20,565 nt of DNA from Sphingomonas bacterium (GCA_026785645.1 JAJAZM010000108.1:1-20565), one strand, 5' to 3'; positions 1 through 7,396 are shown, counted from the first letter of the stretch. Notes: generated by a model from the sequence alone, not told the origin. Numbers and translations: made by a program.

Positions 1-40
1 GCGACACTGCGGCGCGCCATGACCTCACGGGGAATTGCCG

Positions 41-415
41 ATGAAACGCTTTTTTTTCGCCGCCTTTGGGTCGCTCTTGATGCTGACCGCGCCAGCGGCA
101 GCAGCGCCCAGGACCAGCGTCACCATCACCCTCACCAGCCATCGCTACACGCCCTCGCCAATCTATCTTGCAGGCGGGGTTCCGGTGCGGCTGATCCTGC
201 AAAATCGCGGCGGCAAGGATCATGATTTCTCGGCGGCGAAATTCTTCCGCTCGTCGCGCCTCGTCGCCGGTCGCGCGCCGAGCGGCGAAGTGCGGCTCGG
301 TCCGGGTCAAAGCGCGATCATCGACCTTATCCCGGTGCGCGGCTCTTACAAGGTGCACTGCGGCGAGTTTGGCCACAAGTTGCTCGGCATGAGCACCATG
401 ATCATCGTCCTTTGA
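41..415 (+). CDS. Small periplasmic cupredoxin-like copper protein
   Basis: The 124-residue product has a signal peptide (MKR, a hydrophobic stretch, then an Ala-rich cleavage region near residues 18-23) and a cupredoxin-like beta-rich body. A type-1 copper site is visible: His61, then Cys107-x4-His112-x4-Met117 near the C-terminus, which is the usual Cys/His/Met loop order. It is probably a periplasmic copper or electron carrier; its partner cannot be told from the sequence. The ATG at 41 is preceded by GGGGAA at about 29-34; a TTG two codons upstream is also in frame and less likely. A TGA at 20-22, in another frame, could be the end of an upstream gene in the same operon, but too little is visible to say. 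The next gene is convergent, only 10 bp away. Confidence 0.8.
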   Translation: MKRFFFAAFGSLLMLTAPAAAAPRTSVTITLTSHRYTPSPIYLAGGVPVRLILQNRGGKDHDFSAAKFFRSSRLVAGRAPSGEVRLGPGQSAIIDLIPVRGSYKVHCGEFGHKLLGMSTMIIVL

Positions 416-425
416 CGAGGCCTGC

Positions 426-824
426 CTAGCGGCGACCGATCAGCCGCTCGAGCGCTTCGTTGCGGATGCTTTCCTCGCCGAATTCGGCTTCGATATCGCC
501 CCGGATCCGCTGCAATTGCTCCTCGGACAAATGTTCGATCCCGATGAACTGGTTGCGTGCGCTGTCGATCGCGCGGATCACCTCGTCGAGCTTGGCCTGA
601 ATCGCCGCGGCGTCGCGATTCTGCGCATTCTGGATCAGGAACACCATCAGGAAGGTGACGATGGTGGTTCCGGTGTTAATCACCAATTGCCAGGTGTCGG
701 ACCAGCCGAACAGCGGCCCCGACAAGCCCCAGACGATGATGATCGACAGCGCCAGCGCGAACGCCATCGGCCGCCCCGCCGCCGCCGACACCCGCGATGC
801 GACATGTTCGAAGATATAACCCAT
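426..824 (-). CDS. Low-affinity iron permease family membrane protein
   Basis: The 132-residue protein has two transmembrane segments (about residues 20-38 and 47-65) followed by a charged helical tail. The second segment carries the hallmark INTGTTIVTFLMVFLIQNAQ stretch, continuing NRD, of the bacterial 'low affinity iron permease' family. That family name comes from a yeast relative; iron transport by the bacterial members is poorly established. The ATG at 824 shares its A with the TGA stop of the upstream lipase gene (TGATG, 822-826), so translation is probably coupled. The same frame extends to an ATG at 881, but that would add 19 Arg- and Pro-rich residues that overlap the lipase gene and do not look like this family. 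Confidence 0.82.
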   Translation of the reverse strand: MGYIFEHVASRVSAAAGRPMAFALALSIIIVWGLSGPLFGWSDTWQLVINTGTTIVTFLMVFLIQNAQNRDAAAIQAKLDEVIRAIDSARNQFIGIEHLSEEQLQRIRGDIEAEFGEESIRNEALERLIGRR

Positions 825-1951
825 CAAATACGCCGGCAGTCGTTCGGCACAGGCCGCCGGGCGAAGCGATCGGCGATCCACGTCAGGGTGGTAGGCGTGC
901 TGTCCTTGGCGCTGGTCTCATGTCCCTTGCCGGCGATATCGATCCACCGCACCCGTTTATTGAGCGCGCAGGCCTGCCGGCCGAAGCGGCGGGTGACGGC
1001 CGGATTAACGTTCATATCGGCACCATTTTGCGCGATAAGCAGCGGGGTCGTAATGGCAGCGGCGCTGGCGCTGTTGATGCGCGAATGGCGCGCCCACGGC
1101 TGGATCGTGCCGAGGTCGGCATTCTTGAGATCGCGGCGAAGCACCAGCACGCCATGCATCGTCCCCAGCTTGGGCTTGGTGTCGAGCGAGATGCAATTAT
1201 TCTCGGCCAGCCGGGTGATGATCCCCTGGGTCTGGCGATTACCCAGGCTCGCCAGTGGCGCTCGGTAGTAACGCGACCAGCTATGCGCGGTGAAGGCGGT
1301 CAGGAAGGCGCGGACCGAGGGATCCTTGCCGCTCCGCAAATTGGCGATCAGGTCGGTCGGCGGCGCTGCGGCGGCGACCCCGACCAGTTGCAGTTCGGGG
1401 GCGTAACGGCGCGCTTCCGGCCCGGTCCACAACGCGGCATGGCCGCCTTGGCTCTCGCCCCACACGGCGAAGCTGCCGCCCGCCGCCGCGCCGGCAATCT
1501 GCCGCGCGGCACGCACTGCATCAAGGGTCGATCGAGCGGTCGGCACCCCGACCAGGTAAGAATGGACCCCGTCGCTCCCGAGCCCGGGATAATCGGGCGC
1601 CACCACCACATTGCCGCTCGCCACCGCAGCCAGCGCCGGGGTCGCGGTCCAGAAGCTGGGTGACAGCGACGGCGCACAGCGGCTGGCCACCCCCGACGTG
1701 CCATGGGTCCAAGCGATAACCCGCCGCGGCTCGCGCGGAATTACCTCGCGCGGCGTGACCACTATCCCGGTCAATTGCTGCGGCCGGTTGGCGGCATCGA
1801 GCGACCAGTAACGCACCCGCCACGCCTGCATCCCGCCGGGCGTATCGGCCACCGGATCGGCCGCAATCAACTGCCCCGCTTGCTGCGCGGCCGTCGCGGT
1901 CGGGGCAATGAGCAGTGACAGACTGGTGGCGGCGATCAGGACATGGCGCAT
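824..1951 (-). CDS. Secretory-lipase-family alpha/beta hydrolase, exported
   Basis: The 375-residue protein begins with a signal peptide (MRHVLIAATSL..., cleavage near the ATAAQQ at about 20-24). The body matches the secretory lipase (LIP) type of alpha/beta hydrolase: a WTHGTSG motif at 81-87 near the oxyanion region, the nucleophile elbow GESQG with Ser167, a likely acid Asp312 in NGADMNVNP, and His344 in GKGHET. It should hydrolyse esters or lipids outside the cytoplasm; the substrate is unknown. The start at 1951 is supported by AAGGAG at 1959-1964, 7 nt away. The frame stays open to 2170, but that part is Arg-rich and lies across the upstream gene. The stop overlaps the start of the iron permease family gene. 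Confidence 0.85.
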   Translation of the reverse strand: MRHVLIAATSLSLLIAPTATAAQQAGQLIAADPVADTPGGMQAWRVRYWSLDAANRPQQLTGIVVTPREVIPREPRRVIAWTHGTSGVASRCAPSLSPSFWTATPALAAVASGNVVVAPDYPGLGSDGVHSYLVGVPTARSTLDAVRAARQIAGAAAGGSFAVWGESQGGHAALWTGPEARRYAPELQLVGVAAAAPPTDLIANLRSGKDPSVRAFLTAFTAHSWSRYYRAPLASLGNRQTQGIITRLAENNCISLDTKPKLGTMHGVLVLRRDLKNADLGTIQPWARHSRINSASAAAITTPLLIAQNGADMNVNPAVTRRFGRQACALNKRVRWIDIAGKGHETSAKDSTPTTLTWIADRFARRPVPNDCRRI

Positions 1952-2019
1952 GAACGAGCTCCTTGTTGTGGTGCCACTGTTAGCAACCTCCCGCTGCCGG
2001 GTCACGTGCAGCGTCGCAG

Positions 2020-2378
2020 CTAAGTCTGGATCAACCGCACCAACGTCCCGTCGGGATCGACCAGATAGGCAATCCGGAGTCCCGAATCCTCGACTGCCGG
2101 AGGGTGGGGCGCGGCTGGCTGATGCAAGTTTCGGGTACACCCGCGGCGTTGGCGACCGCATAGAAAGCATCGAGGTCGTCGAGCCGTATGCAGCAGCTGA
2201 ACCAGCTCGTCAGCGAATCCAGTTCGGGATGCGGAAAAAACTCAAGCGCCACCGCGCCGCGCTTGAGGATCATCCACCCCTCGTCGCGCCAATCTTCGAC
2301 GAAGCCGAGCGCAGCATAAAAAGCCGACGCCGCACCAAAGTCGCGGGTCGGAAGATTGGGCGTGGCATGGTCGGTCAT
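2020..2378 (-). pseudogene. Glyoxalase/bleomycin-resistance-like gene with a frameshift
   Basis: From ATG 2378 the frame reads as a VOC-fold protein of the bleomycin resistance type: MTDHATPNLPTRDFGAASAF, then ALGF, a WMILKRG strand and LEFFPHPELD. After GVPE (about residue 92) the family pattern is lost and the frame ends at 2031 with an unrelated tail. One frame over, the expected C-terminus appears cleanly: PPAVEDSGLRIAYLVDPDGT then LVRLIQT and a TAG at 2020-2022. Loss of one base between about 2095 and 2120 explains this. Either the gene is broken, or the assembly has an error in this GC-rich run. The ATG overlaps the TGA of the upstream TonB-like ORF (ATGA), so the two were probably co-transcribed. 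An intact protein would be about 119 aa, normal for the family. Confidence 0.7.
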
Positions 2379-2737
2379 AGCTGTGGAGGTCCCGAGCGCG
2401 ACGACAGCATGATGGTCCACACACCGCTCCTGGTCTCGGTCCGGTCGGGATCGATGCGGAATAGCCACGCGGTGACCAGCCGGCATAACGCCCCCGCCAG
2501 GCCGCCGGCTGATGCGGTTTCGACGCAGCCACTGACCTTGCCGTTGCGGCCCACCGCGACTCGCGCTGACCCCGTAAACAGCTGACGGTCGCCCGCCCGA
2601 CTCACGCCGGCGACATTCGGTGCGGGCGCGTCGCCCGGGCTGAAGGTCATGGTCCGGATCAGGGCCGCCGAGACCGGCACCGTCCCGATCAGGGCAAGCC
2701 CGCTGTCGCGAAGGTCGAAATCGGGGTCGGCGCACAA
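2375..2737 (-). CDS. Small TonB-C-like protein, start uncertain, possibly decayed
   Basis: The frame shows a C-terminal half resembling the TonB C-terminal fold seen in many small sphingomonad proteins: GSARVAVGRNGKVSGC, then LCRL and ending near WTIMLS. There is no good start. The TTG at 2737 is a guess, because coding-like sequence (DETVSKLCADPDFDLRDSG) continues upstream to an in-frame TAG at 2762-2764. The frame is the same as that of the TonB-like gene ending at 2789, with only nine codons between the two stops. A GTG at 2792 that overlaps that stop (GTGA) opens a different frame. The gene may have lost its N-terminus, or may start at a non-standard codon. Its stop overlaps the glyoxalase start. 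Confidence 0.4.
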   Translation of the reverse strand: MCADPDFDLRDSGLALIGTVPVSAALIRTMTFSPGDAPAPNVAGVSRAGDRQLFTGSARVAVGRNGKVSGCVETASAGGLAGALCRLVTAWLFRIDPDRTETRSGVWTIMLSSRSGPPQL

Positions 2738-2788
2738 CTTGCTGACGGTTTCGTCGCAGCACTAGACGATCGCGCCCGCGGCATTGGT

Positions 2789-3235
2789 TCACCCGATCGA
2801 GATCGCCGCGATCGCCTGAAACGGCAAGGCGTTCAACTCCCAGCGTAGAGTGTGCTTCACCCGACCCGTCACCGCGCGCCCCGCCACGTCGCGCGCCGGC
2901 TGGAACCGCGCCCGCCGCGTCAGGATCAGGCAGGTCCCCGAATCGAGCGACACCGAACCCGAGGATTCGACGATCCGGCAGGCTCCGACGCGGCCTTGTA
3001 TGGTCACGTCGAGTTCGACCGTCACCGCACCCTGGTCCGGCGCGTCAATCGCGGCGATCGGATAATCGTCGGGTTTGACCAGGTACGCCAGCGGCCGCGT
3101 CGACGCGGCTGGTCCCTCCGCCTCAGGCGGCGCGGGCGGCGCGGGCGGGGCGGGCGAAGCGGCGGGCAGGGCTGGCGGGCCATGGGCCGCACCCGGCGAT
3201 CCGGTCGACAGCAGCGTCACAAAGATGGCGGCCAA
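2789..3235 (-). CDS. TonB C-terminal-domain protein (energy-transducer-like)
   Basis: The product has a hydrophobic N-terminus, a Pro/Ala-rich linker (APPAPPAPPEAEG, about residues 28-42) and a TonB-type C-terminal domain: GAVTVELDVTIQGRVGACRI, then a short Ser-Gly turn and CLILTRRARFQPARD. In this family the domain normally contacts TonB-dependent outer membrane receptors, but a small protein of this kind may instead be a periplasmic relative. No ATG fits. TTG 3235 gives 148 residues with a weak signal-like segment. The frame stays open to 3460, through a stretch that contains a DNA repeat, so the true start may lie further up. A second TonB-C-like ORF follows directly downstream. Confidence 0.6.
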   Translation of the reverse strand: MAAIFVTLLSTGSPGAAHGPPALPAASPAPPAPPAPPEAEGPAASTRPLAYLVKPDDYPIAAIDAPDQGAVTVELDVTIQGRVGACRIVESSGSVSLDSGTCLILTRRARFQPARDVAGRAVTGRVKHTLRWELNALPFQAIAAISIG

Positions 3236-3281
3236 GGCCGAATTCGGGAAATGCGACAGCGCAGGATCGTAGCAATGCGCC

Positions 3282-3364
3282 CGCCTGCGGTCGATGGCGA
3301 GATAAAGATGGATGCTGTTCGGCGAACGCGTCCGCTTGTGGTCGATGGCGGGATGAAGATGGAT
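3282..3364. repeat. Two imperfect 32-bp direct repeats, 51 bp apart
   Basis: The copies run 3282-3313 and 3333-3364 and share the core GGTCGATGGCG. By eye 28 of 32 positions agree, and the four differences are all transitions. The 51-bp offset keeps the reading frame (17 codons), so on the minus strand both encode an AID(R/H)(R/K)R-like string upstream of the TonB-like gene. The repeat could be a duplicated regulatory site in front of that gene or a decayed in-frame duplication. Confidence 0.6.
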
Positions 3365-4102
3365 AACCGGTCGGCGTAGCGCGCGAATGATCGGCAAGTT
3401 CGGCGACTCGTCTTGCCCGATCCGGCCGCTCGAGTATGGGCACAAAAAACAGGTGCACAAAAGAATAGGGGCCCGGCATTGCTGCCAGGCCCCACTGCGC
3501 CGAGTATGGATCTGCCGGTGTTCGTTGAGCGCAAAGCCCGAAGGCCCCCCGCTTCTCGATCCTGACTCACCAGCTCAGGCGTCGCTTCCAACCAAGGTGG
3601 ATCCGAGGATCCTCACCGCTTCGTTCGTCGCCCCATCCCGAAGGATGGCTTGCTTCCCGACGCTGCTTCGCTTCGGCCCGAAGGCTTTGGCATCCTGATA
3701 TTCCACGGCCCTTCTTGGGTTGGCCTCCTTCGCGCGGCTTGGCTTCCCTGGGGGGGAAACCGCCCTCGCAAAGGCGGGACCTACTCTTCCGGCGCCTCCT
3801 GCCGACTGGTCCGGTTTTGAGGTTCGCTGCATCATCGCCCCGAGGGGCAGTTCCGCGTCGAAACTCGCAGCCATCGCCTGCCGGCGGAGATCGGCACTTC
3901 CGTCCCTTCCTCACCGTCCTGTCGTTGCCGACACTCCGGAGAGGCTGGGACTTTCGTCCCGATCACCAATGGAATATGCGCACCTTTCCGAGTCGCGCAA
4001 AGCGAAATCTTTCGCTCCAGGCCTGTGGATAACGGGGATATCGCGCATAACTCTCGATTTCGCGCGGTTGCCGTTTCGTTCCGCTTTCCCTACCTCCATT
4101 CG
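3365..4102. other. 738-bp intergenic region without a convincing gene; structured on the minus strand
   Basis: Overlapping open frames exist on both strands, but all are rich in Arg, Ser, Gly and Pro and none shows a domain, a good ribosome-binding site or codon use like the neighbours. The minus strand instead shows hairpins with C(UUCG)G loops: CCATCC/GGATGG at 3633-3648, and the identical 10-mer GCCTTCGGGC at 3536-3545 and 3676-3685. The plus strand has GGGAC/GTCCC at 3947-3960 and CCGCC/GGCGG at 3760-3777. The minus strand ends in the terminator at 3468-3493. A small RNA or a repeat element would fit; neither is shown. Confidence 0.5.
3456..3493 (-). terminator. Rho-independent terminator, minus strand
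   Basis: On the minus strand the stem GGGGCCTGGCA pairs with TGCCGGGCCCC over 11 positions (one G-U) around a GCAA tetraloop, at 3468-3493. It is followed by TATTCTTTTG. No protein gene lies just upstream on that strand, so it may end a non-coding transcript. It also insulates the TonB-like genes that start further down. Confidence 0.6.
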
Positions 4103-6418
4103 GTGCCCGACTCCCCCGCCCTCACGCCTGAACCTGGCTATATCCAGGGCTTGAACCCGCCCCAGCGCGAGGCCGTGCTCACGACCGAGGGACCGGTCCT
4201 GATGCTGGCCGGGGCGGGCACCGGCAAGACCGCTGCGCTGACCGCTCGCCTAGCCCACCTCATCGCCACCCGCCGCGCTTGGCCGAGCCAGATCCTCGCC
4301 GTCACCTTCACCAACAAGGCGGCGCGCGAGATGAAGGAGCGGATCAGTGCAATCTCCGGCGGCGCGATCGAATCGATGCCGTGGCTCGGCACCTTCCACT
4401 CTGTCGCCGCGCGCATGCTCCGCGCCCATGCCGAACTGGTCGGGCTCCAGTCCAACTTCACCATCCTCGACACCGACGACCAGTTGCGTCTGCTTAAGCA
4501 GCTCATCACCGCCGCCAGCCTTGACGAGAAACGCTGGCCCGCGCGCCAGCTTGCCGGGCTGATCGATCGCTGGAAGAATCGCGGCTGGACCCCGGCGCAG
4601 ATCGATGCCGCCGAAAGCGAGGGCTATGCCAATGGCCGCGGCGCCGAATTTTACGCGGCCTACCAGGCTCGACTGATCACCCTCAACGCCTGCGACTTTG
4701 GCGATTTGCTGCTCCACATGCTGGTCATCCTGCGCACCCACGTCGACGTACTCGAGCAATATCGCGACCGTTTTCGCTACATATTGGTCGATGAATATCA
4801 GGACACCAACGCCTCGCAGTACGACTGGCTAAGGCTGCTCGCCGAACCGCGCCGCAACATCTGCGTGGTCGGCGACGACGACCAGTCAATCTACTCCTGG
4901 CGCGGTGCCGAAGTCGCCAACATCCTTCGCTTCGAAAAGGATTTCCCCGGCGCGACGGTGATCCGACTGGAACAGAATTACCGCTCGACCCCGCATATTC
5001 TCGGCGCCGCCGCCGGGCTGATCGCGCACAATGCCGGCCGCCTCGGCAAGACCTTGTGGACCGAGGTCGACGCCGGCGATCCGGTCAAGATCATCGGCGT
5101 ATGGGACGGCCCCGAAGAAGCCCGCCGAGTCGGCGAGGAGATCGAGGCCCATGTCCGGCGCGCCAAGGATGGGACCGGCGGCACCCTCGACGATGCCGCA
5201 ATCCTCGTCCGCGCCCAGTTCCAGACCCGCGAGTTCGAGGAACGGTTCATCGCCATCGGCCTCGCCTATCAGATCGTCGGGGGCTTCCGCTTTTACGAGC
5301 GCGCCGAGATTCGCGACGCGCTCGCCTACCTCCGCCTCGTCGCGCAGCCGGCCGACGATCTCGCCTTCGACCGCATCGTCAACGTCCCAAAGCGGGGCCT
5401 TGGCGACAAGGCAGTGGCCAACATCCACCGCTTCGCCCGCGCCACCAATCAGCCACTCCTAATCGCCGCCGCGCAGATGCTCGACAGCGACGAGCTCACC
5501 CCGCAAGCGCGCCGCAGCCTTGGCCGCTTCGTCGGCGATATCGCCCGCTGGCGGACGATGGCCGCCGAGCTCCCCCATGCCGAGCTCGCGCGCCTGCTGC
5601 TCGACGAAAGCGGCTACACCGCCGTCCTATCCGCCGAACGCAGCGCCGAAGCCGCCGGGCGGCTCGAGAATCTGACCGAGCTGACCCGCGCGATGGAGGA
5701 ATATGAAACGCTCGGCGCATTCCTCGAGCATGTCAGTCTCGTCATGGACAATGACGCGCAACGCGGCGAGCCCAAGGTTACGATCATGACCATCCACGCC
5801 GCCAAGGGGCTCGAGTTTCCATTGGTCTTCCTGGTCGGCTGGGAGGAAGGCGTGTTCCCGTCGCAGCGCGCTCTCGACGAGGGCGGCCTTGCCAGCCTCG
5901 AGGAGGAGCGCCGCCTCGCTTATGTCGCGCTCACCCGCGCGCGCACCAAGGCGACCATCCTCCACGCCGCCAACCGCCGCATCTATGGCCAGTGGACCAG
6001 CTCGATCCCCAGCCGCTTCGTCGCCGAGCTCCCCGAAGTTCACATCGAGCAGGAAACCACCATGTCGGGCGGCGAAAGCCTGTGGCGCGCGCAATGGAGC
6101 GAAAACGCCGACCCCTTCGCCCATCTCGGCCCCGCGCAGGCGATGCGCAGCGCCACCCGCGGCCCCGGCTTCCAGCGCGCGGTTGCGGACACTGATTTCC
6201 GTTCGTCCCGAGCGAAGTCGAGGGAGCCGTCCGAATCCCGCGCGCCCGCAATCAGCTTCGCCAACAAGGCGCGCGACGACCTCAGCGTCGGCCAGCGCAT
6301 CTTCCACGGCAAATTCGGCTACGGCGTGATCGACGCGATCGAAGGCAATAAGCTCGAGATCGAATTCGAAAAAGCCGGCCGCAAGCGCGTCCTCGACAGC
6401 TTCGTCAGCCTCGGTTGA
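4103..6418 (+). CDS. uvrD: UvrD/PcrA-type superfamily 1 DNA helicase
   Basis: The 771-residue protein has the full SF1A helicase motif set: Walker A GAGTGKT at 37-43, motif Ia TFTNKAAREM, Walker B DEYQDTN at 230-236, motif III GDDDQSIYSWRG at 257-268, motif IV LEQNYRST at 289-296, motif V TIHAAKGLEFPLVFL, and motif VI LAYVALTRAR. It ends in the Tudor-like segment typical of PcrA/UvrD (VGQRIFHGKFGYGVI...). It is an ATP-driven 3'-5' helicase acting in nucleotide excision and mismatch repair and in removing proteins from DNA. GTG 4103 is chosen because the family starts just before EPGYIQGLNPPQREA; the frame is open to ATG 4025 without family-like sequence. An interspersed repeat at 6199-6225 is translated inside the linker before the last domain. 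It stands alone and is convergent with the PilZ gene. Confidence 0.95.
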   Translation: MPDSPALTPEPGYIQGLNPPQREAVLTTEGPVLMLAGAGTGKTAALTARLAHLIATRRAWPSQILAVTFTNKAAREMKERISAISGGAIESMPWLGTFHSVAARMLRAHAELVGLQSNFTILDTDDQLRLLKQLITAASLDEKRWPARQLAGLIDRWKNRGWTPAQIDAAESEGYANGRGAEFYAAYQARLITLNACDFGDLLLHMLVILRTHVDVLEQYRDRFRYILVDEYQDTNASQYDWLRLLAEPRRNICVVGDDDQSIYSWRGAEVANILRFEKDFPGATVIRLEQNYRSTPHILGAAAGLIAHNAGRLGKTLWTEVDAGDPVKIIGVWDGPEEARRVGEEIEAHVRRAKDGTGGTLDDAAILVRAQFQTREFEERFIAIGLAYQIVGGFRFYERAEIRDALAYLRLVAQPADDLAFDRIVNVPKRGLGDKAVANIHRFARATNQPLLIAAAQMLDSDELTPQARRSLGRFVGDIARWRTMAAELPHAELARLLLDESGYTAVLSAERSAEAAGRLENLTELTRAMEEYETLGAFLEHVSLVMDNDAQRGEPKVTIMTIHAAKGLEFPLVFLVGWEEGVFPSQRALDEGGLASLEEERRLAYVALTRARTKATILHAANRRIYGQWTSSIPSRFVAELPEVHIEQETTMSGGESLWRAQWSENADPFAHLGPAQAMRSATRGPGFQRAVADTDFRSSRAKSREPSESRAPAISFANKARDDLSVGQRIFHGKFGYGVIDAIEGNKLEIEFEKAGRKRVLDSFVSLG
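6199..6225 (+). repeat. Interspersed repeat copy inside the helicase gene
   Basis: The 27 bases read CCGTTCGTCCCGAGCGAAGT then CGAGGGA. The reverse complement (CCCTCGACTTCGCTCGGGAC, then GAAC) resembles the short 'CCCTTCGAC..GC.CAGG.C' repeat scattered through sphingomonad genomes. It is read in frame as part of FRSSRAKSREPSESR, around residues 698-708 of the helicase, and causes no stop. A second, diverged copy in the opposite orientation lies at 7266-7289. Confidence 0.55.
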
Positions 6419-6419
6419 A

Positions 6420-6436
6420 GTCCCGAATTCGGGGAC
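6420..6436. repeat. Palindrome of possible REP/transposase-remnant origin
   Basis: The sequence GTCCCGAATTCGGGGAC is almost a perfect palindrome and is followed by ACAATATTAAAT. The string 'gtccccgaattcggggacac..tatta' resembles sequence often found around REP-associated tyrosine transposases, so it could be a solo remnant. It lies in the 24 bp between the convergent uvrD and PilZ stops and could also act as a weak hairpin for both transcripts. Confidence 0.35.
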
Positions 6437-6442
6437 ACAATA

Positions 6443-7099
6443 TTAAATAGCCCCCCGTCGTCCAGCCTCGCGCACCCACGGCATCAGCGACGACCAGCGC
6501 AATTCCTCCATCAGCTCGATCCCCGCCAGATTGCCCTTGCGCCACACCACTTCACCCGCCGGCACCACCAGCCCGTCGATGAACAATGACACGAAGGTAT
6601 CGCGCGGCGGCAGATCCCAGTCCGCGACCGGCGAACCACCGCCCTCGACCTGGAGCCCGCGCGCCGAAATATTGCGCAGCCGCGCCGCCGCCAGGCTGGC
6701 GCCCCACTTCATCCCGACATGGCAACGCAATTCGACCCGCGGCATCGTCCGCCGCTCGCCCGGCTGGCTGAGCAAGGTGCGGTTGAGCAGCGCGACCATG
6801 TCGATCGGCCGGTCGAAGCGGATCCCCGCCTCGCCCCCCGCGACCCAATCGATCGTCCCCAGTGGCCGATGCCCCGTCGCCAGCTCGACCGCAACCTGCG
6901 CGCCGGGCGCTTCGCCGGTCGCCCCGCGAATCGTCGTCCCCAGCGGCGAAATCTTGCGGATTGCACAATCCCGCCGCTTGCCCCCGACGATCAGCGCAAC
7001 CGGATCCAGCGCCCCCAACGCATCCGCCGGGGGCGAGTCATCGGGCCAAGGCAGCGTCGCTGCCATGACAAAGGTCGTGACGGAAAATCCCTCAGCCAT
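6443..7099 (-). CDS. Double PilZ-domain protein
   Basis: The 218-residue protein looks like two PilZ modules in tandem. The first (about 38-105) is divergent and lacks a clear RxxxR. The second (about 115-200) has the c-di-GMP binding RRTMPR (R117 to R121) and NISARG at 143-148, where Asn replaces the usual Asp of the DxSxxG motif, followed by a GEVVWRKGNLAGIEL strand. It is probably cytoplasmic and a c-di-GMP effector, with motility or surface polysaccharide as likely targets; neither can be read from the sequence. GGGAG at 7105-7109, 5 nt before ATG 7099, supports the start over an ATG at 7135. It is transcribed alone, convergent with uvrD. Confidence 0.82.
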   Translation of the reverse strand: MAEGFSVTTFVMAATLPWPDDSPPADALGALDPVALIVGGKRRDCAIRKISPLGTTIRGATGEAPGAQVAVELATGHRPLGTIDWVAGGEAGIRFDRPIDMVALLNRTLLSQPGERRTMPRVELRCHVGMKWGASLAAARLRNISARGLQVEGGGSPVADWDLPPRDTFVSLFIDGLVVPAGEVVWRKGNLAGIELMEELRWSSLMPWVREAGRRGAI

Positions 7100-7265
7100 C
7101 ACTGCTCCCGAGATTGGACGGGAAGCGTGGGGCACAGAGGGTTAAGGAGTTGCTGTTGCGGGCCGCCTTCAAGCCGAACGCTTTTTCGAAGCGGTTCGCC
7201 CCTTCCCTACCCCACCCGAATTTTCCGCTGGCAATGTAGGATTTCATTTGCTTGGCTCCGCGCGG

Positions 7266-7289
7266 CCCTTCGACAAGCGCAGGGCAGGC
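7266..7289 (-). repeat. Second interspersed repeat copy
   Basis: The bases CCCTTCGACAAGCGCAGGGC then AGGC match the common sphingomonad 'CCCTTCGACAAGCTCAGG' type of short repeat, in the opposite orientation to the copy inside uvrD. It sits in non-coding DNA, the usual place for this family. Confidence 0.55.
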
Positions 7290-7396
7290 TCTTTCGAGTG
7301 CGATGAACCCCACGGCCCTCACCCGGCCAACATCCGGCAACGAACGGCACAACCCCCCGGTTGGCCCACCTTTGGATAATCCTCGTTGCCCAACCA

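Noticed and set aside
1952..2170. N-terminal extension of the lipase to 2170
   Set aside because: The extension is Arg/Ser-rich and precedes a proper signal peptide and AAGGAG site at 1951; part of it is the antisense or shifted frame of the glyoxalase.
3567..3914. Minus-strand frames of 99-124 residues in the 3.2-3.9 kb gap
   Set aside because: Several frames overlap in both strands with Arg/Gly-rich composition, no start signal and no fold; the DNA looks structured rather than coding.
4024..4032. TGTGGATAA, a perfect DnaA-box match, upstream of uvrD
   Set aside because: There is only one box, with no AT-rich unwinding region and no dnaA, gidA or hemE nearby; one match can occur by chance.
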